DNA of 64,000 bases from assembly GCA_033439765.1 (NCBI GenBank), contig JAULSN010000002.1, forward strand, positions 248,001 to 312,000, given 5' to 3'. This document shows, in pieces, positions 53,048-64,000 of this stretch. This DNA is from Lasiosphaeria ovina. Taxonomy: Eukaryota > Ascomycota > Sordariomycetes > Sordariales > Lasiosphaeriaceae. Position 1 is the first letter of the stretch. Every line of letters starts with the position of its first letter. The notes below the pieces were generated by a model that was not told the origin of the DNA, did no database searches, and was given only the letters and a program-made list of their open reading frames with translations. Both the position numbers and the translations under genes were made by a program.

Positions 53048-54181
53048 ATCCCCAGCCCGCTCGACGCTGCATCCCCGGGCCGTGCCGACCTCGGGATCGG
53101 CGGCGCGCCCTGCAGCAGCCACTTGCGCTGCGTCATGCTCCTCTTGAGCCTCTCGTAGAAGATCTTGTCGCCGCCGCCGCGGAACGACAGCTTGACGATC
53201 TCGAAGTTGTCCAGGCCCTGCGGCACGGCGCTCAGCGGCGACTGCAGAAAGGGGCCGGGGGACTCGGTCTCGCTCCGGGGCTGGTGCGCGAGGTCGGCGG
53301 GCAGGTCGTGCGAGATCAGCGGCGCTCCGCAGATCTCGCACGACATCAGGGACGGGTGGTTGAGGAATGTGCACCGGGGGCACTGGAAAGACGCGTCTGG
53401 GTCGAGCGTCTGCTGCGGTGCGTCCGGGGTCCGGGGAGACGTCGGCGGCCCGTGGCTCTGCTGCTGTCCTGCTATCCCCGGCACAGGCCTGGGCCGCACG
53501 GGCAGAGGGGTGAGCAGGGCCGGGCCCCCAGGCGACCTGCTCGTGGCATTCGAGATGGCAGCCTTCAGCACGTGCGTGAGGGTTGGCTTGATGCCGCAGG
53601 CCAGGCAGGGCTGGAGCGGCGTGTGGGCATTGGCCGTCGAGGGGTCGAAGTTGGAGGGCACGGGGTTGGAGAAGCTGCAGATGGTGCAAACCCACGTCGC
53701 CGTTCCCGCCGAGGGCTGGTCGACGGGCGGCGAGCGGTGGGCGTTGTCAGCAGTCCGCTGGGCCGGCGACGCGGTGGCGCTGCGCGAGTGGTTCGAGGCG
53801 AGGCCCGGCGACCAGGGTTGGAGAGTCGAGCGCTTTGTCGCTTTGGGGACCAGCGTGACCTTGGCTGAAGTCTTGATGAAGCCGGCCTGGGTGGGGGAGG
53901 GGGGAGGTCAGCCAAGCAGAGGGAGGGAGGAGGGGCCGTCGTACAGAATAGTCGTAGCGCTCGACGTCCTTGAGATCAATGGCGAGCGAGTTCTTCCTCG
54001 GGTCGGCCTTGTCGACGTAGCAAACACGGTGTGATGTCAGGTAGACCTGGCCGACCTGGTGGTTGGGCAGCTTGTACTTGCCCTCGTACAGGCCAACGTT
54101 GTCCTGGACGAAGAGCAGGTCTTCATCGGGGAGGTACGACGGCCGCAGCGCCGTCGTCAGGTCGATCTGCTTTAAAAACAT
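52120..54181 (-). CDS. vps36: ESCRT-II subunit Vps36, 2 exons, 667 residues
   Basis: Vps36 links ubiquitinated cargo and PI3P-rich endosomes to ESCRT-III. Exon 1 (54181-53945) and exon 2 (53886-52120) flank a 58-bp intron with GTACGA donor, GGCTGACC branch and CCCAG acceptor. The split GLUE domain begins DLTTALRPSYLPDEDLLFVQ and GQVYLTSHRVCYVDKADP; its other half is at about 305-340 (FEIVKLSFRGGGDKIFYERL). Two NZF-type fingers are inserted between, near 144-180 (WVCTICSFSNP, CLACG) and 245-270 (FQCPRCTFLNH, CEICGAPL), as in yeast Vps36. The EAP30 winged-helix domain fills the C-terminus (LADFEKAANLWEKL-like DFEKAANLWEKL, FGWSIGVAEEELEMAEDRG, RFWENFI). A Gly tract near residue 360 comes from a GCC/GGC repeat. 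Confidence 0.95.
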
Positions 54182-55387
54182 TCGTCATAGCTGGGGGGAG
54201 CTGTTCCTGCGCGTCTTCTCTCGTCTTTGCGTGGCTCAGGGAGAGGGAGCAGAGAGGGGTGGGCTCGATCCGAACCTTGTTGACGTAACTAGCCTCGGGT
54301 ACGAAGTGCTGCGGAACGGAGCGCCTTAGCTAATAAGGAAATCAACGGGTCCCTAACCAGCCGCCGCCTTCTCCGTGCTCGGCAAGGACGTGCACGACAA
54401 CCCTGCTAGGGTCTTTGGAACCATCCGATAAGCCTTTAGCGGGTATCCGTTTGTGCGTGCCTCAAAATATGTACCAAAGCTGTGCTCGCCGGATGATAAA
54501 CTCGCGAGGTTTGAAAAAAAAAAAAAAAAACAATAATGAGTAAACAAAGGCTATAGCAGCATGTGTACAGGCAGAACAGTATCGTGTTCAAAGTAAAGGG
54601 ACTGAACGGTCCCAGTCATCTGGTGCAGTTCCTAGTATCCGTAAGCTGATACCTTTCCGTCCCCGGGCAAGTCTGTGAGCTGGCGGGTCACACGGGGATC
54701 GAGGATATCGGGACCGTTGCAAAGTGCAACGACCTTGGGGTAAAAGCCGTCTTTGGCTTCCAGTCCAAGTCAACTTTCCATCGAACTGCTCAGTCTTCTC
54801 GTCCCCATTTTAGAGTCTCTCGTCTACCTGCATTCCTCAACCTTCCGGGTCAGGCGGTACCTTCAAGGCTTACCTAAAGCCAGTCCAGGCGCCCCTCTTT
54901 TAACGTTTTGGTCTCCCTCGACTGTCCATCCTCGACTCGACTCCCCGCCACGGGTGCAGGCCAGGCCAGTAAAGGCAGGCCCCACTTGACTTGACCAGCC
55001 GCCCGCCCTCGCCGCAGCACCGCCCTTTACCTTTTTCGACCTGTGCCGCGCTTTTTGTTCGGCCACTGCACTTTCTTTGATCCTCCCCACCACATCTGCC
55101 TCTACCCACCCACCTCACCGCTCTCGCCATCGGCCTCATCACTGTAAGGGTTTCCTCGGCTTCCTGCTGCTGCCTTCCCTCAAGATCACCGTCCGTCAAA
55201 CCCACCACGGTAAACCTTATATCGCGCGCGCTTCTTATCACGCGGTAGCACATCTTCCGAAACCCCTTCCACTCCCGCTTCTTGTCGTCGATTCTTCTTG
55301 AGCAGCTGGTCCCGAGTACCTCGTACCTACTACTTCCAAACAGTCACGGCGGCACTGCACGGTGAATGTAAACGGTCTGCTTTCACC
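54182..55387. other. divergent upstream region of vps36 and the Thp3-like gene
   Basis: 1.2 kb. A poly-A run of about 17 bases lies at about 54515-54531, and a C/T-rich promoter-like segment at 54900-55300. No gene is supportable. Confidence 0.45.
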
Positions 55388-57366
55388 ATGACGAACACCT
55401 CAACCTGGCAGCATGTTGGCGATTCGGGCGGCGCAGATCAGCGTCATCCTCAGAGTAAGTAGCACGCCCGTGAATGTTCTGTCCTGCCTGATCCATCTCG
55501 ATCCCCTTCCTCGTTCCGAGCCGCGCGACCGTCAGGACGCGTGTTTATCTAATTTCGACCACCGCTCTTTTCTCCTCTGCTGTCTCTACTTCCTCTTCTT
55601 TCGCTGCCTTCGCTTCTCTTGGCCCTGTTTCCCTGTTCTCTTTTTTCCCTGTTACTTACTTTCCCTCTTCCCTATTTCCCTCTCTCTACTTTCCCTCTTC
55701 CCTCTTCCCTATTTCCCTCTCTCTACTTTCCCTCTCTCTGCTTTCCCTCTCTATACTTTCCCTCTCTCTACTTTTCCTGTTCTCTACCTACGCTGTTTTC
55801 CCAAGCTCTCGCTGACGCTGACCTCCCACCTTCAGCCACGGCCTTCACTGCGGTTCCCGTCCGTCAGTCATTCGCTGCTCACGCAGCTGTTAACCCCCCC
55901 CATCCAACTAATAATCAATCTGCGAGCATGGCTGCCACGACTGAGCCCAAGAAGAAGATTGACTGGCCGGAGTCAGTCCGCTCTTATGTCCAGCGCTCTT
56001 TCCTTCCGGCCAACATGATTTCCGAAGTCAAGCGCGATGAAATGGAAGCCAAGCTGAAGGAAACAATCTCAAAGGCCAACGACACCGGTGTCATGTACAC
56101 CATTAACTGGGAGACCATGGAACTCCCGCAACAAATGATCCAGAACGAGCGCAAGCAGGCGCTCGCTCTACAACAGATTGTCGGCCAGTACCCACTGGCA
56201 TCACAGCAGTTTGCACAGTCTTTTGCTCCCCCGGCCATTCCAGCCTGGCAGCCATCTGTTCCGGTGGCGAAGAGTTCCCGGAAGCGAAAATCGTCCGATT
56301 TGGACGAGAAGAAGCTGCCTAGCCCGATACCTCCTTGGCGCTCAGGACAGGCCGGCCAGTCACTGGCCAACCGCACAACCTTCGCTGATCAAGAGGCTGC
56401 ACCAAAGCATTCAGCAAAGTCGCAGAAGGAAAAGCGTCAAAAGTATGACGGGGGGTACAAGTCAACGTACCGTATTCCAAGCCCGCCCCCCAACGATGGT
56501 CCCGTCAAAGGCACCTGTGAGAATCTTGAGAAGCGTTACCTACGCTTGACGGCCGCCCCCAAACCGGAACTGGTCCGCCCGGAGCGCATCCTTCGCCAGA
56601 CACTGGAGCTTCTGAAGCGGAAATGGAAACAGGACCAGAACTACTCGTATATTTGCGACCAGTTCAAGTCGATGCGTCAAGATCTAACTGTGCAAGCCAT
56701 TAAGAACGACTTCACGGTTGAGGTGTACGAGATACATGCTCGCATCGCATTGGAGAAGGGGGACCTCGGTGAGTATAACCAGTGTCAGACCCAGTTGAAG
56801 GCACTCTACCAGTTGGGATTGAAGGGGAAGAAGATAGAGTTCAAGGCCTATCGGATTCTCTACTTCATCCATACTGCCAACCGCAGCGCGCTGAACGACG
56901 CGCTGGCGGATCTAACCCCTACAGAGAAAAAGGAGAGAGCGATCAAGCACGCTTTGGACGTGCGCTCAGCCCTTGCCCTTGGAAATTACCACCGGTTTTT
57001 CCGTCTTTATAACGACACCCCCAACATGGGGGCATATCTTCTGGATAAGTTTGTCCGCCGTGAGCGCCTGGCTGCTCTCTGTAACATCTCAAAGGCGTAC
57101 GTGATATCCCCTCTTCTGGCAGCAGTTTCTTGGTTTGCTAACAGTGCATTAGGTACAAGCCAAGTGTGCCACTCCGCTTTATTGCGGAGGAGCTGTACTT
57201 TGAGTCAGATGTTGAAGCCGCCCAGTTTGTTCTGGATCTCAACGGCGAATCCCTTCTCGAAGAGCGCCAGGACACAATCGTCTTTCTGTCTGGCAAAGCT
57301 GGCCAGCTATTCGAGGGCCCAAAGAAGGAAGCCTTCTCCAAAGTTGACATCAAGGGGCAGATTTGA
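55388..57366 (+). CDS. thp3: SAC3/GANP-domain protein of the Thp3/LENG8 family, 3 exons, 513 residues
   Basis: Thp3, paired with Csn12 in yeast, acts in transcription elongation and mRNA processing. Exons 55388-55454, 55836-57096 and 57153-57366 fit in phase. The first exon (MTNTSTWQHVGDSGGADQRH) is inferred from a GTAAGT donor and a CTGACCTCCCACCTTCAG acceptor; without it translation would start at ATG 55928. Then come IDWPESVRSYVQRSF and TGVMYTINWETMELPQQM, typical N-terminal signatures; a Ser/Lys-rich linker; and the SAC3/PCI domain (CENLEKRYLRLTAAPKPELV, RPERILRQTLELLKRKW, YICDQFKSMRQDLTVQ, FTVEVYEIHARIALEKGDL, EFKAYRILYFIH). The C-terminus is a winged helix (VPLRFIAEELYFES, EAAQFVLDLNG). 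Intron 1 (381 bp) is unusually long and holds a CT-rich repeat. Confidence 0.85.
55655..55792 (+). repeat. CT-rich minisatellite in intron 1 of the Thp3-like gene
   Basis: A roughly 15-bp unit TTTCCCTCTCTCTAC recurs about six to eight times, with shorter TTCCCTC units between. Confidence 0.75.
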
Positions 57367-59925
57367 ATCGTCCCATCCAAGTTTCTAACCGCAGGCTTTC
57401 TCCATGATCGACCGGCATATCACACCTCGAGTCGACTTTCTCTTTGTTGTAGCCCCTATTCTCCCTCCGCATTGGAGAGCTCTGTCCATTCATATCGCTT
57501 CTGATTTTTGACGCATTACCGCCTCGGATGCTTTGCTCTTGTCCTCGACTAGTTTCGAGCGTTGAACACTAGTCTTGACGTAATCAGACTTCTCGACACG
57601 CTACGACAAGCGCGTCTGCAACCTCGGAACAGCATCATATTGTTCATCTGACTACGATGCCCAGCTACCGTTCAGTCTCTTCTACTCTTCAGCCGACAGG
57701 CGACGAAATTTGGCCCGTATCACCATGTGAGGGTAGCAATTTCGTGCGGAAAGGACCAGATCGGATGGCGAATGCGGCACTGTCTCACCTTTTTCCTTTT
57801 CTTGACACCCCGACTGATGATGATATTTTGGGAGCGTCGATCTATCTCAAGATCTCCCCTAAGTCAAAGTAAAACCTTGTCATCGAAGTTGGTATCCATT
57901 GGACGACGCTTCCGAGACACAGGATATAACCCAACAGTCGGTAACATTCAGCATTTGACGGAGACGTTTTGGCTTGCACGGGAAAACGACCCGCCTTTAT
58001 GATACCCACGGAGAGGAACGGTTGGCTTTTCGCTTCTTTGGGAACATCCGGTTTTGATACTAGCCACGGTTTCCGGCGGGCAATGAAGGGTTTGCAGGCA
58101 TGGAGTTCCGGTCTCTAGGGTCTTTGGCGTTGGTGGGGGGATAAAACTAATCTTTTGCGTTCACAATACGTGTCATGCCTAGACAGCATGGCCATATGTA
58201 CAAAGTATTCTGTCTGAGTAGTACTCGCACTCGCTCTTGCGACCAAGCTAAATCACGTAAGCAACATTGCACATGAAGTTTGAAAACCACATCCAGGTTT
58301 CCGTTCAAGTGGTGCGGTACGGCATGTGCAGTTTTGGGTCAGCTTTGGCTGCAATCGCTCGTTCGTCATGGTCCATGATCTCTTGGATAGTGATGCTCGA
58401 ACTATGCCCTCATTTTGGTGATTTCGACCTGTACAGAGTCCGCCAGATATCGCTTGCATCCTCATTTACTTCGTCTGTCATTCCGAGCTTCGCTAGCAGA
58501 CGTGATCACTGCTCGCCGCGTGTCTTGCTTTTGTGAAGCGGATCAAGTGACTTGGACACGTTCAACTTCTTCATGTGTAGATTTTTATGGCCCTGACGAG
58601 TTTTTCGTGCTGATGCTCAAGCATGCACCATCGCGATGTTCCTCTTGTTTCGTCTGTTGTCATGACAGTGGCGAGTCTCGAGCCGGATGGAACACACAAC
58701 ACAACAGTCATCCATTGTCTTGATTAGATACTCTAGGTATCTAAATAGCAGGCTCACCCTTGCACAACATGGCCGAGTCGATTCTAACTGCCATCCTTAC
58801 TACTCACGACGAGAAGCCAAGGTGACTGGCTGGTCTTGCATGTGTGGGACAGGGAGTAAATAGGGGCTTCCTGCCAATAGGCAGCGTGCCCAACATACTT
58901 ACACGCTGTGGGAAGTGTGGTCATGGCTCTTGGGAGGGGGCTGGGCCGGGGCAGGCAGGCAAGCCCGGTGTCGTTTGCTTCGGAGACTGTCCTCCTCCAA
59001 TTTGGCTTCCATCTCATGGCCCGGTGACGATGTTGAGCCTCACGGCTGACGCTTTTTGTCGCCGAGTTACACAAAGCACTTCCCGAGCTAGACTCTAAGA
59101 GCATGTTTGTTTGCTTGCTTGCTTGCAGGGCATGTCTACTACAGATCTGGCGGGGGCACGTTGGAGGCTGCGACTTTCCTGAGGCGTGGCTGCCTGAATC
59201 TACGTTGCGCAGCCTCGATCCTTTTCGTCTGTAATGGTGAAAGAAGAGGACAGATAACTTGACCCAAACAGCTGGGGCGGTTGCGGATATTTTTTACGCG
59301 AAGGCATGATGAGCCTTTGTCGTGATCAACCGAGGTGTTGCTGTAGACACCAACGCCTAGTCGTCAGGCTGATCCATCCAGCCAGCCTGTGGGCGCAGAG
59401 TTTTGCCACAGTCGTGCTGGTGCTAGATACCATGCGGTTGCAGACAAGCAGCCATCACACACTCGACGGCGGCTGATCACCGCCAGGGGGACAAAGGGAG
59501 AGGCCCCACGGGGAGAAAAGCAAGGCAGGTAAGAAAGACAAATACAAAGATGTGTGGGATCAGTGTCAGCAATCGCATGTAGTAAGCCGCCCTGTCACAG
59601 CCCCGAACAAGTCCAAACCGCGTCATTTGGTCGCGTGAGAGGAAAATATGTCCGCCTATCCGGCCCCCCCCCCCGGGCGTGGTCCCGGCGGAGGGCCGTA
59701 GCCGAGTACAGTACGCCGGCCGCGTGACTAGTAGTGACGCAGACTGGAGTTATAGGCCGCCGTCTGACGGCCGCCAACCGACGCCCCCTTTCATTACCCG
59801 GCGGAGACATGGTCAGCCAGAGCCGGTTTTCTTTTCCTTCCCTAGATGAAGGAAAAGGGGACCAGAACAAATGAGGTCATTCCCAGAGCCCGGCCCGGCA
59901 GATGGATGGATGGTTGCCGGGAAGG

Positions 59926-59979
59926 GGGGGGGGGGGGGGGGGGGGGGTTGCGGTTGTCATGATGATGATGACGCGGGAC

Positions 59980-60010
<31 letters not shown>
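59926..60010 (+). repeat. G homopolymer followed by C/T homopolymers
   Basis: A run of about 22 G, then 35 bp of mixed sequence, then about eight C and more than 20 T. Confidence 0.8.
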
Positions 60011-61944
60011 GGAAACGCCTCCCCTGTGTCCTAACCGGGTCGTTGCATTCATTCATCCCATATGGGCAAAGCGGAAAAGGCGAAAAGGAAAGAAGGAAAG
60101 AGAAGAGAAGAAAATAGAGAGTCTGGATGAGAGGTGTGCGTGTGTGTGGCTGTTTCAGACCCCATATCGCAAAGGGTTTCACGTCGCGGCGGCTGCCGAT
60201 CGGGACGGCGTGGATCCGAGGGGGGCGGAACCCCAGCGAGCAATCACTGCACGCACGGGCGGCAGGAGCATGAAGACTGGAATTTGGAATACCTATTTAT
60301 TTTTTGACGTTTGTCGGTTTCTTTGCCCTTTTGGCCTTTCTGCTACGTACTCCGTCCGTACGTACGTCCGTATGCCCGTGCATCCATGTCCTTCTCGAAG
60401 CCTGTGGCAGCCTCCCCCCCTAGTTACGAACAGATATATCCGAAGCTACGAATGAAGATGCCGGCCCTGATGCAGCGGCGGCGGCGGCGGCGGCGGCAAT
60501 GGCGTGGGCAGAATTCTCCGGCAAGGTTAAGCTTAGCATGCCGCCGCAATGCTTACCTAGGTACCCTGCCTTGGTTATCCGAGTTAGGCTCGTGGATGTC
60601 AGAGAGTTCAAGCCAATGAATGCCAAAGTGAGTTTGTGGTGTGTCTCTTCCGTCATAGATAGCTCAGCTTTACGTGACATGTTGGCGATTTCTTCAAGGC
60701 GGCAGACACCGGGCACACTGTGCAGAATGCCGATACACGCCTCGCGAAACGGGTACGTATGTGTATGTGCATACATAGTCCGCCGAGGCAAGAAGTGGCG
60801 CCCGCCCACCTTGCCGGCGATCGAGACGGGAGAGAAAGCGTCGAGGCGGGGGAGCAGCGGACCGGCAATCCTCGAATCCTCGACCTGCTGTCGAGATGCT
60901 CGAAACACGGGAAGCACCCAAGGGTTTTCTCTCTGATTGCCTGCCAACACTGGGGAAAGACGTAGACTTGACGGGCGTGATTATGCATTAGTAACTTTTA
61001 ACAAGCTTCTCGGCCCTTTTCTCTCTCTTTCTTTTTGGCAATATGGACGCCATGAGACCCTGGGCGGGGACCTGTAGACAGGAGAGAGAAGAGAAAAGAA
61101 GATCCCGATGTCTCCGGCGTCAAAGAGGTGGAGGCTCCGCAGCAAATGGGCAGCCGGTGTCATGCGCGAACACCATGATTGGCGCCCTGGGACGTCGGCA
61201 GCGCGTAACACAGCGTTCAAAGTGTCGGCTTGTCGAGTCCAGCTGCACGTCGAGTTAGGTCCTAATTTGTGTGGGTGCGTGCCTGCCTGCCTGCGGGTAA
61301 GTTTGCATGGTCGACGACTGGATAAGTGAAGTAAGCCACGTTTCCCCGTTTTCCACATGCGCTCTGCAGAGCGAGAAGGAGAGAGGGGGAGAGAGAAGCT
61401 TCTCGATCACCATTACTATCACCGTCATACTGTGCTATACGCGGTATCCACCACGTTCGTCGTCGTCTCTGGGAGCAGTGTTCGAGAAAGAAAAAAAGAC
61501 GGGAATCACTGGCGATCACTTGTCAGATCGCCCGAGCGACAGTGCTGCCACTGACTGCCCACCCCTGCAATATGGGGGCTTGTATCACCTGCAACACACA
61601 AAAGTCGGGGCCGGCGACCTTGCCTTAGACTGCAGATTCGGGAAAAAACGTGGGAGCAAGGACGAGAGAGAGACATGATAGGGGGCAACGCAGCGCAGCG
61701 GCAAGGCAGGAACAGAGCGGCGAATATGCAAGACCAGAGACAATCGGCAATGTAGGTACCGTACCTGAGGTACGTGTCGTACAGCGTCTTGTACAGTACC
61801 TAACACGCTCGATGCCTGAGGGATACGCCTTCCAGTTTGCTACCTGCTAGGTAATGTACCTACCACCTATTGCCTTTGACTGAATTCTGCCAGCGCCGTA
61901 AGTGATGTCTATCATGAAAACACCGACTTCTTTTATATTATTGC

Positions 61945-62060
61945 AATCCGGTCCCTGAATGATTGTTGGCACATGAATACTTCAAAGGGACAGCACGATG
62001 GGGATTCTGGTAAACAATACCGGCCTAGAAAAGCAAGGCGAGCCGCAAGGCAGTGAGGTC
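61945..62060 (-). mobile_element. possible diverged fragment of the MITE-like element
   Basis: TGCAATCCGGTCCCTGAATG followed by ATTGTTGGCAC resembles the end at 41040-41070. GGCGAGCCGCAAGG at about 62038 resembles GGCGAGTCGCAAG at 41215. Similarity between is weak. Confidence 0.3.
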
Positions 62061-64000
62061 TTTAACCCTCTTGGGGTCCCCCGCTAACAAAGATTCGTGG
62101 ACTGCCCGATCCTGTCGGGAGGGACAAAGAGGGTGTGGGTTGGGTGGGGGGTGAAGTTTGTGCTGGGCCTCTCTTGACCGGGCCCATCAGATAGCCAGTT
62201 TCAGGCGGAAATTGGGCCAACAGTGGATATGTCCCTTCTGATAAAATATGCCATTGGCTAGCGGCCTTGGGTCAGGGATTGAGAGCACTTGACTTGACTT
62301 AGTGATAGTCATTTAATTCGGGCTGGCTGAGTTGCTCGCAAAAACAAAAACCATCTTGCGCACGAGATCAAAACTTCCCCTCCCCTCCCTTTCTGCCATC
62401 CGGAGCACGAGCCGTGCGGTGCGGGCGCTTTTCGAATGGAAGCGGGGGAGCTAGTGGAGAGAGAGAGGCATGGTATGGATGGATTGGGAAAGGCAACAAC
62501 GCGTGCGCGCGCGCGCACCCACCTTGCCGTCACTGGTCCTGGTCCACCCACTCATCAATCTACCTAGTGCCCGTGCCACCCAAGCCGGGGGGGGGGGGGG
62601 GGGGGGGCGGCGGCGGGTGGTTATCGATAAGCTCCGGCGCTGCAACAGCTTTTCTTTTCTTTCTTGTCCTTTCCCTTTCCCCGCTCCACCGGGCTGCATA
62701 TGCGCATGGTTTCCAGCAATGAAATGGCATGAAAAACAATGGCAGTCCGGAATAAATACCGGTTTGTGTCATTCCAAGGCAATTGGCTGCCTCTCGGGAC
62801 TTCAAGGCCGATGTGAGGCCGCGCGCTATGGCCTTTTTTTGTCCCCTTCTCTTTCGCCCTATCGTCGTCAAGTCTGAATACCGACGTAATGCGCCGCTAT
62901 GGCAGCTCTCTCGGCCAATAGGCGGCACCCTGCGCCGTGGCTGGCTTCCCTCTTGGGCCCGGTCCGGCCGGCTTTCTCTGAGAGGACCATGTGTAGAGCA
63001 AGAAAGACAAACGTTTGGATGGAGTCGGAGGTACAGAGCACGCGTATATATCATTGGTTTGACGTCAAGGTCGTGCATCTAGGTCGGTGCATACAGTACT
63101 GTATGTACCTACTCTCTACCTCCTCCAGATATCAGAGGTCACAAGGCGGTTCAGATACAAGTTTGCCAGTTTGCCAGTCCAACCCCAATGACTTTGGTTA
63201 TACCATCACGGAGCTCCTGTCGCCACAGGGCTGGACGTAAATACGCCGCTAAAAGCTCAGAACCTGGGTACTGTGTAGCTAGGAACGGTGACAGTGATTC
63301 GGGACTCCAAGTGCGCTTCCGTTGACCTCGACCAACCATAGCTGACGAGATGGCCCTGTTTAGCCCCGTCCTTCGGAATCAATCTGGAGTAGTGGAAGGT
63401 AAACGCAACACACTAGAACTACTAGTAGGTCTAGAACGATCCTTAGGTCTGGAGTTTGTAGTGTATGTAACTGTAGGTACCTTGTGTCTCCAACGGCGCT
63501 CGCCCTGATTGTGGCGGGTAGACAGAAAATAAAAGCCTCAGACGGCGGGCCGGACCAAGTTCCAACAGCAGCTGTGCTGTTGGTCTCTGCTCGAGGACAG
63601 TCCAAATCCATGGAAAGGACGGTGCGCTCAGGTGCCCAATGCGCAAACTAATAAGAAGCTGCCGAACCGAACCTCTGACGTGATGAAGTGTTGCCATCCG
63701 AACATCCATACCTAGTCTGTAAGGTATGTATGTACATACAAGGTAATAGAGTGCACACCAGTCCGGCCCGGCCAGTGCGGTGGGCACTAAGTACGGGTTC
63801 GAGCGGACGGTTAATGCGAACCTTTGCTCGGTGCATGATGTGATGCAACCTCTGGCCGGTGCACCGCGACAGGTGCTCAAGTAACAAGTGCCTGGCCGAG
63901 CTGAGAAGCAAGCAGCTCGACTGCCAGCACTCCGTTCTTCTCCGTAATGGCCATGCCATCCATCCCTCGCATCGCTCCCCCGCAACTGGAACGGAACATA

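Larger units (their letters stand above)
57367..64000. other. gene-poor stretch without a supportable gene
   Basis: 6.6 kb. Frames here are short, low-complexity or lack family features. The region holds G and C/T homopolymers (59926-59947, 59980-60010, 62588-62606), a GGC repeat (60472-60496), a GC dinucleotide run near 62503-62516 and a possible MITE fragment at about 61945-62060. Distal promoter or UTR sequence, or decayed DNA, cannot be told apart. Confidence 0.5.

Noticed and set aside
52060..53868. 602-codon plus-strand ORF inside vps36
   Set aside because: Antisense shadow caused by GC-rich codon bias; the minus strand has clear Vps36 domains.
59871..60455. 194-codon ORF across poly-G and poly-T runs
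   Set aside because: Translation is mostly homopolymer-derived Gly and Phe; not credible as a protein.
1..64000. CRISPR arrays, bacterial operons or ribosome-binding sites
   Set aside because: The window is eukaryotic, with spliceosomal introns; repeats lack CRISPR-like regular spacing.

Overview
The window reads as nuclear DNA of a filamentous ascomycete (Pezizomycotina, most likely Sordariomycetes). Genes carry short introns of about 50-120 bp with GTRNGT donors, CTAAC/CTGAC-like branch sites and CAG/TAG acceptors. Coding third positions are GC-rich. Recognisable proteins include a HET-domain protein, a GH5 endoglucanase of the Trichoderma EGII type, Rad4/XPC, Vps36, a Cuz1-type AN1 finger protein, an MTP18 homologue and ATP synthase subunit k. 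Transposon open reading frames are broken by stops that nearly all fit CpA-to-TpA change, as expected of RIP (repeat-induced point mutation).

Layout. 1-3275: 3' part of a Ty3/gypsy chromodomain LTR retrotransposon. Its protease runs in frame into the chromodomain with no RT/RNaseH/integrase between, and it carries an extra 466-codon ORF before the 3' LTR. 3276-9508: gene-poor apart from a putative small two-helix membrane protein (minus) and an NmrA-type reductase. 9517-13246: complete Mutator-like element with perfect 48-bp TIRs, 8-bp target duplication and a dead transposase. 14759-15298: a short Dcc1-like gene. 16272-19215: RNF216-type RBR ubiquitin ligase (minus). 20568-22461: dead pogo/Fot1-like element. 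23571-33612: compact housekeeping block of rad4 (minus), AN1/Cuz1 (plus), MTP18 (minus), ATP synthase subunit k (plus) and an SMP-30-like lactonase (plus). 34195-40745: a decayed kinase pseudogene and a decayed subtilisin (S8) pseudogene head to head, a MITE copy where the latter breaks off, and an intact membrane-anchored HET gene; this looks like a degenerating allorecognition or NLR-effector neighbourhood. 41489-57366: S9 peptidase (minus), intronless branchpoint-binding-protein paralogue, ten-exon GH5 endoglucanase, multi-pass membrane protein, Vps36 (minus) and a Thp3/LENG8 SAC3-domain protein. 57367-64000: no supportable gene; rich in homopolymers and simple repeats.

Gene products do not form one pathway. 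Some neighbours are divergent pairs with short shared upstream regions (rad4/AN1, MTP18/ATP synthase k, Vps36/Thp3). The most unusual material is the retroelement with an extra env-position ORF, the RIP damage on catalytic residues of the Mutator-like transposase, the broken kinase/S8/HET cluster and the intronless one-knuckle branchpoint-binding-protein paralogue. I did not see a clear, entirely new biological system. Exon boundaries were placed by eye from splice motifs, phase and family similarity; no searches were run.
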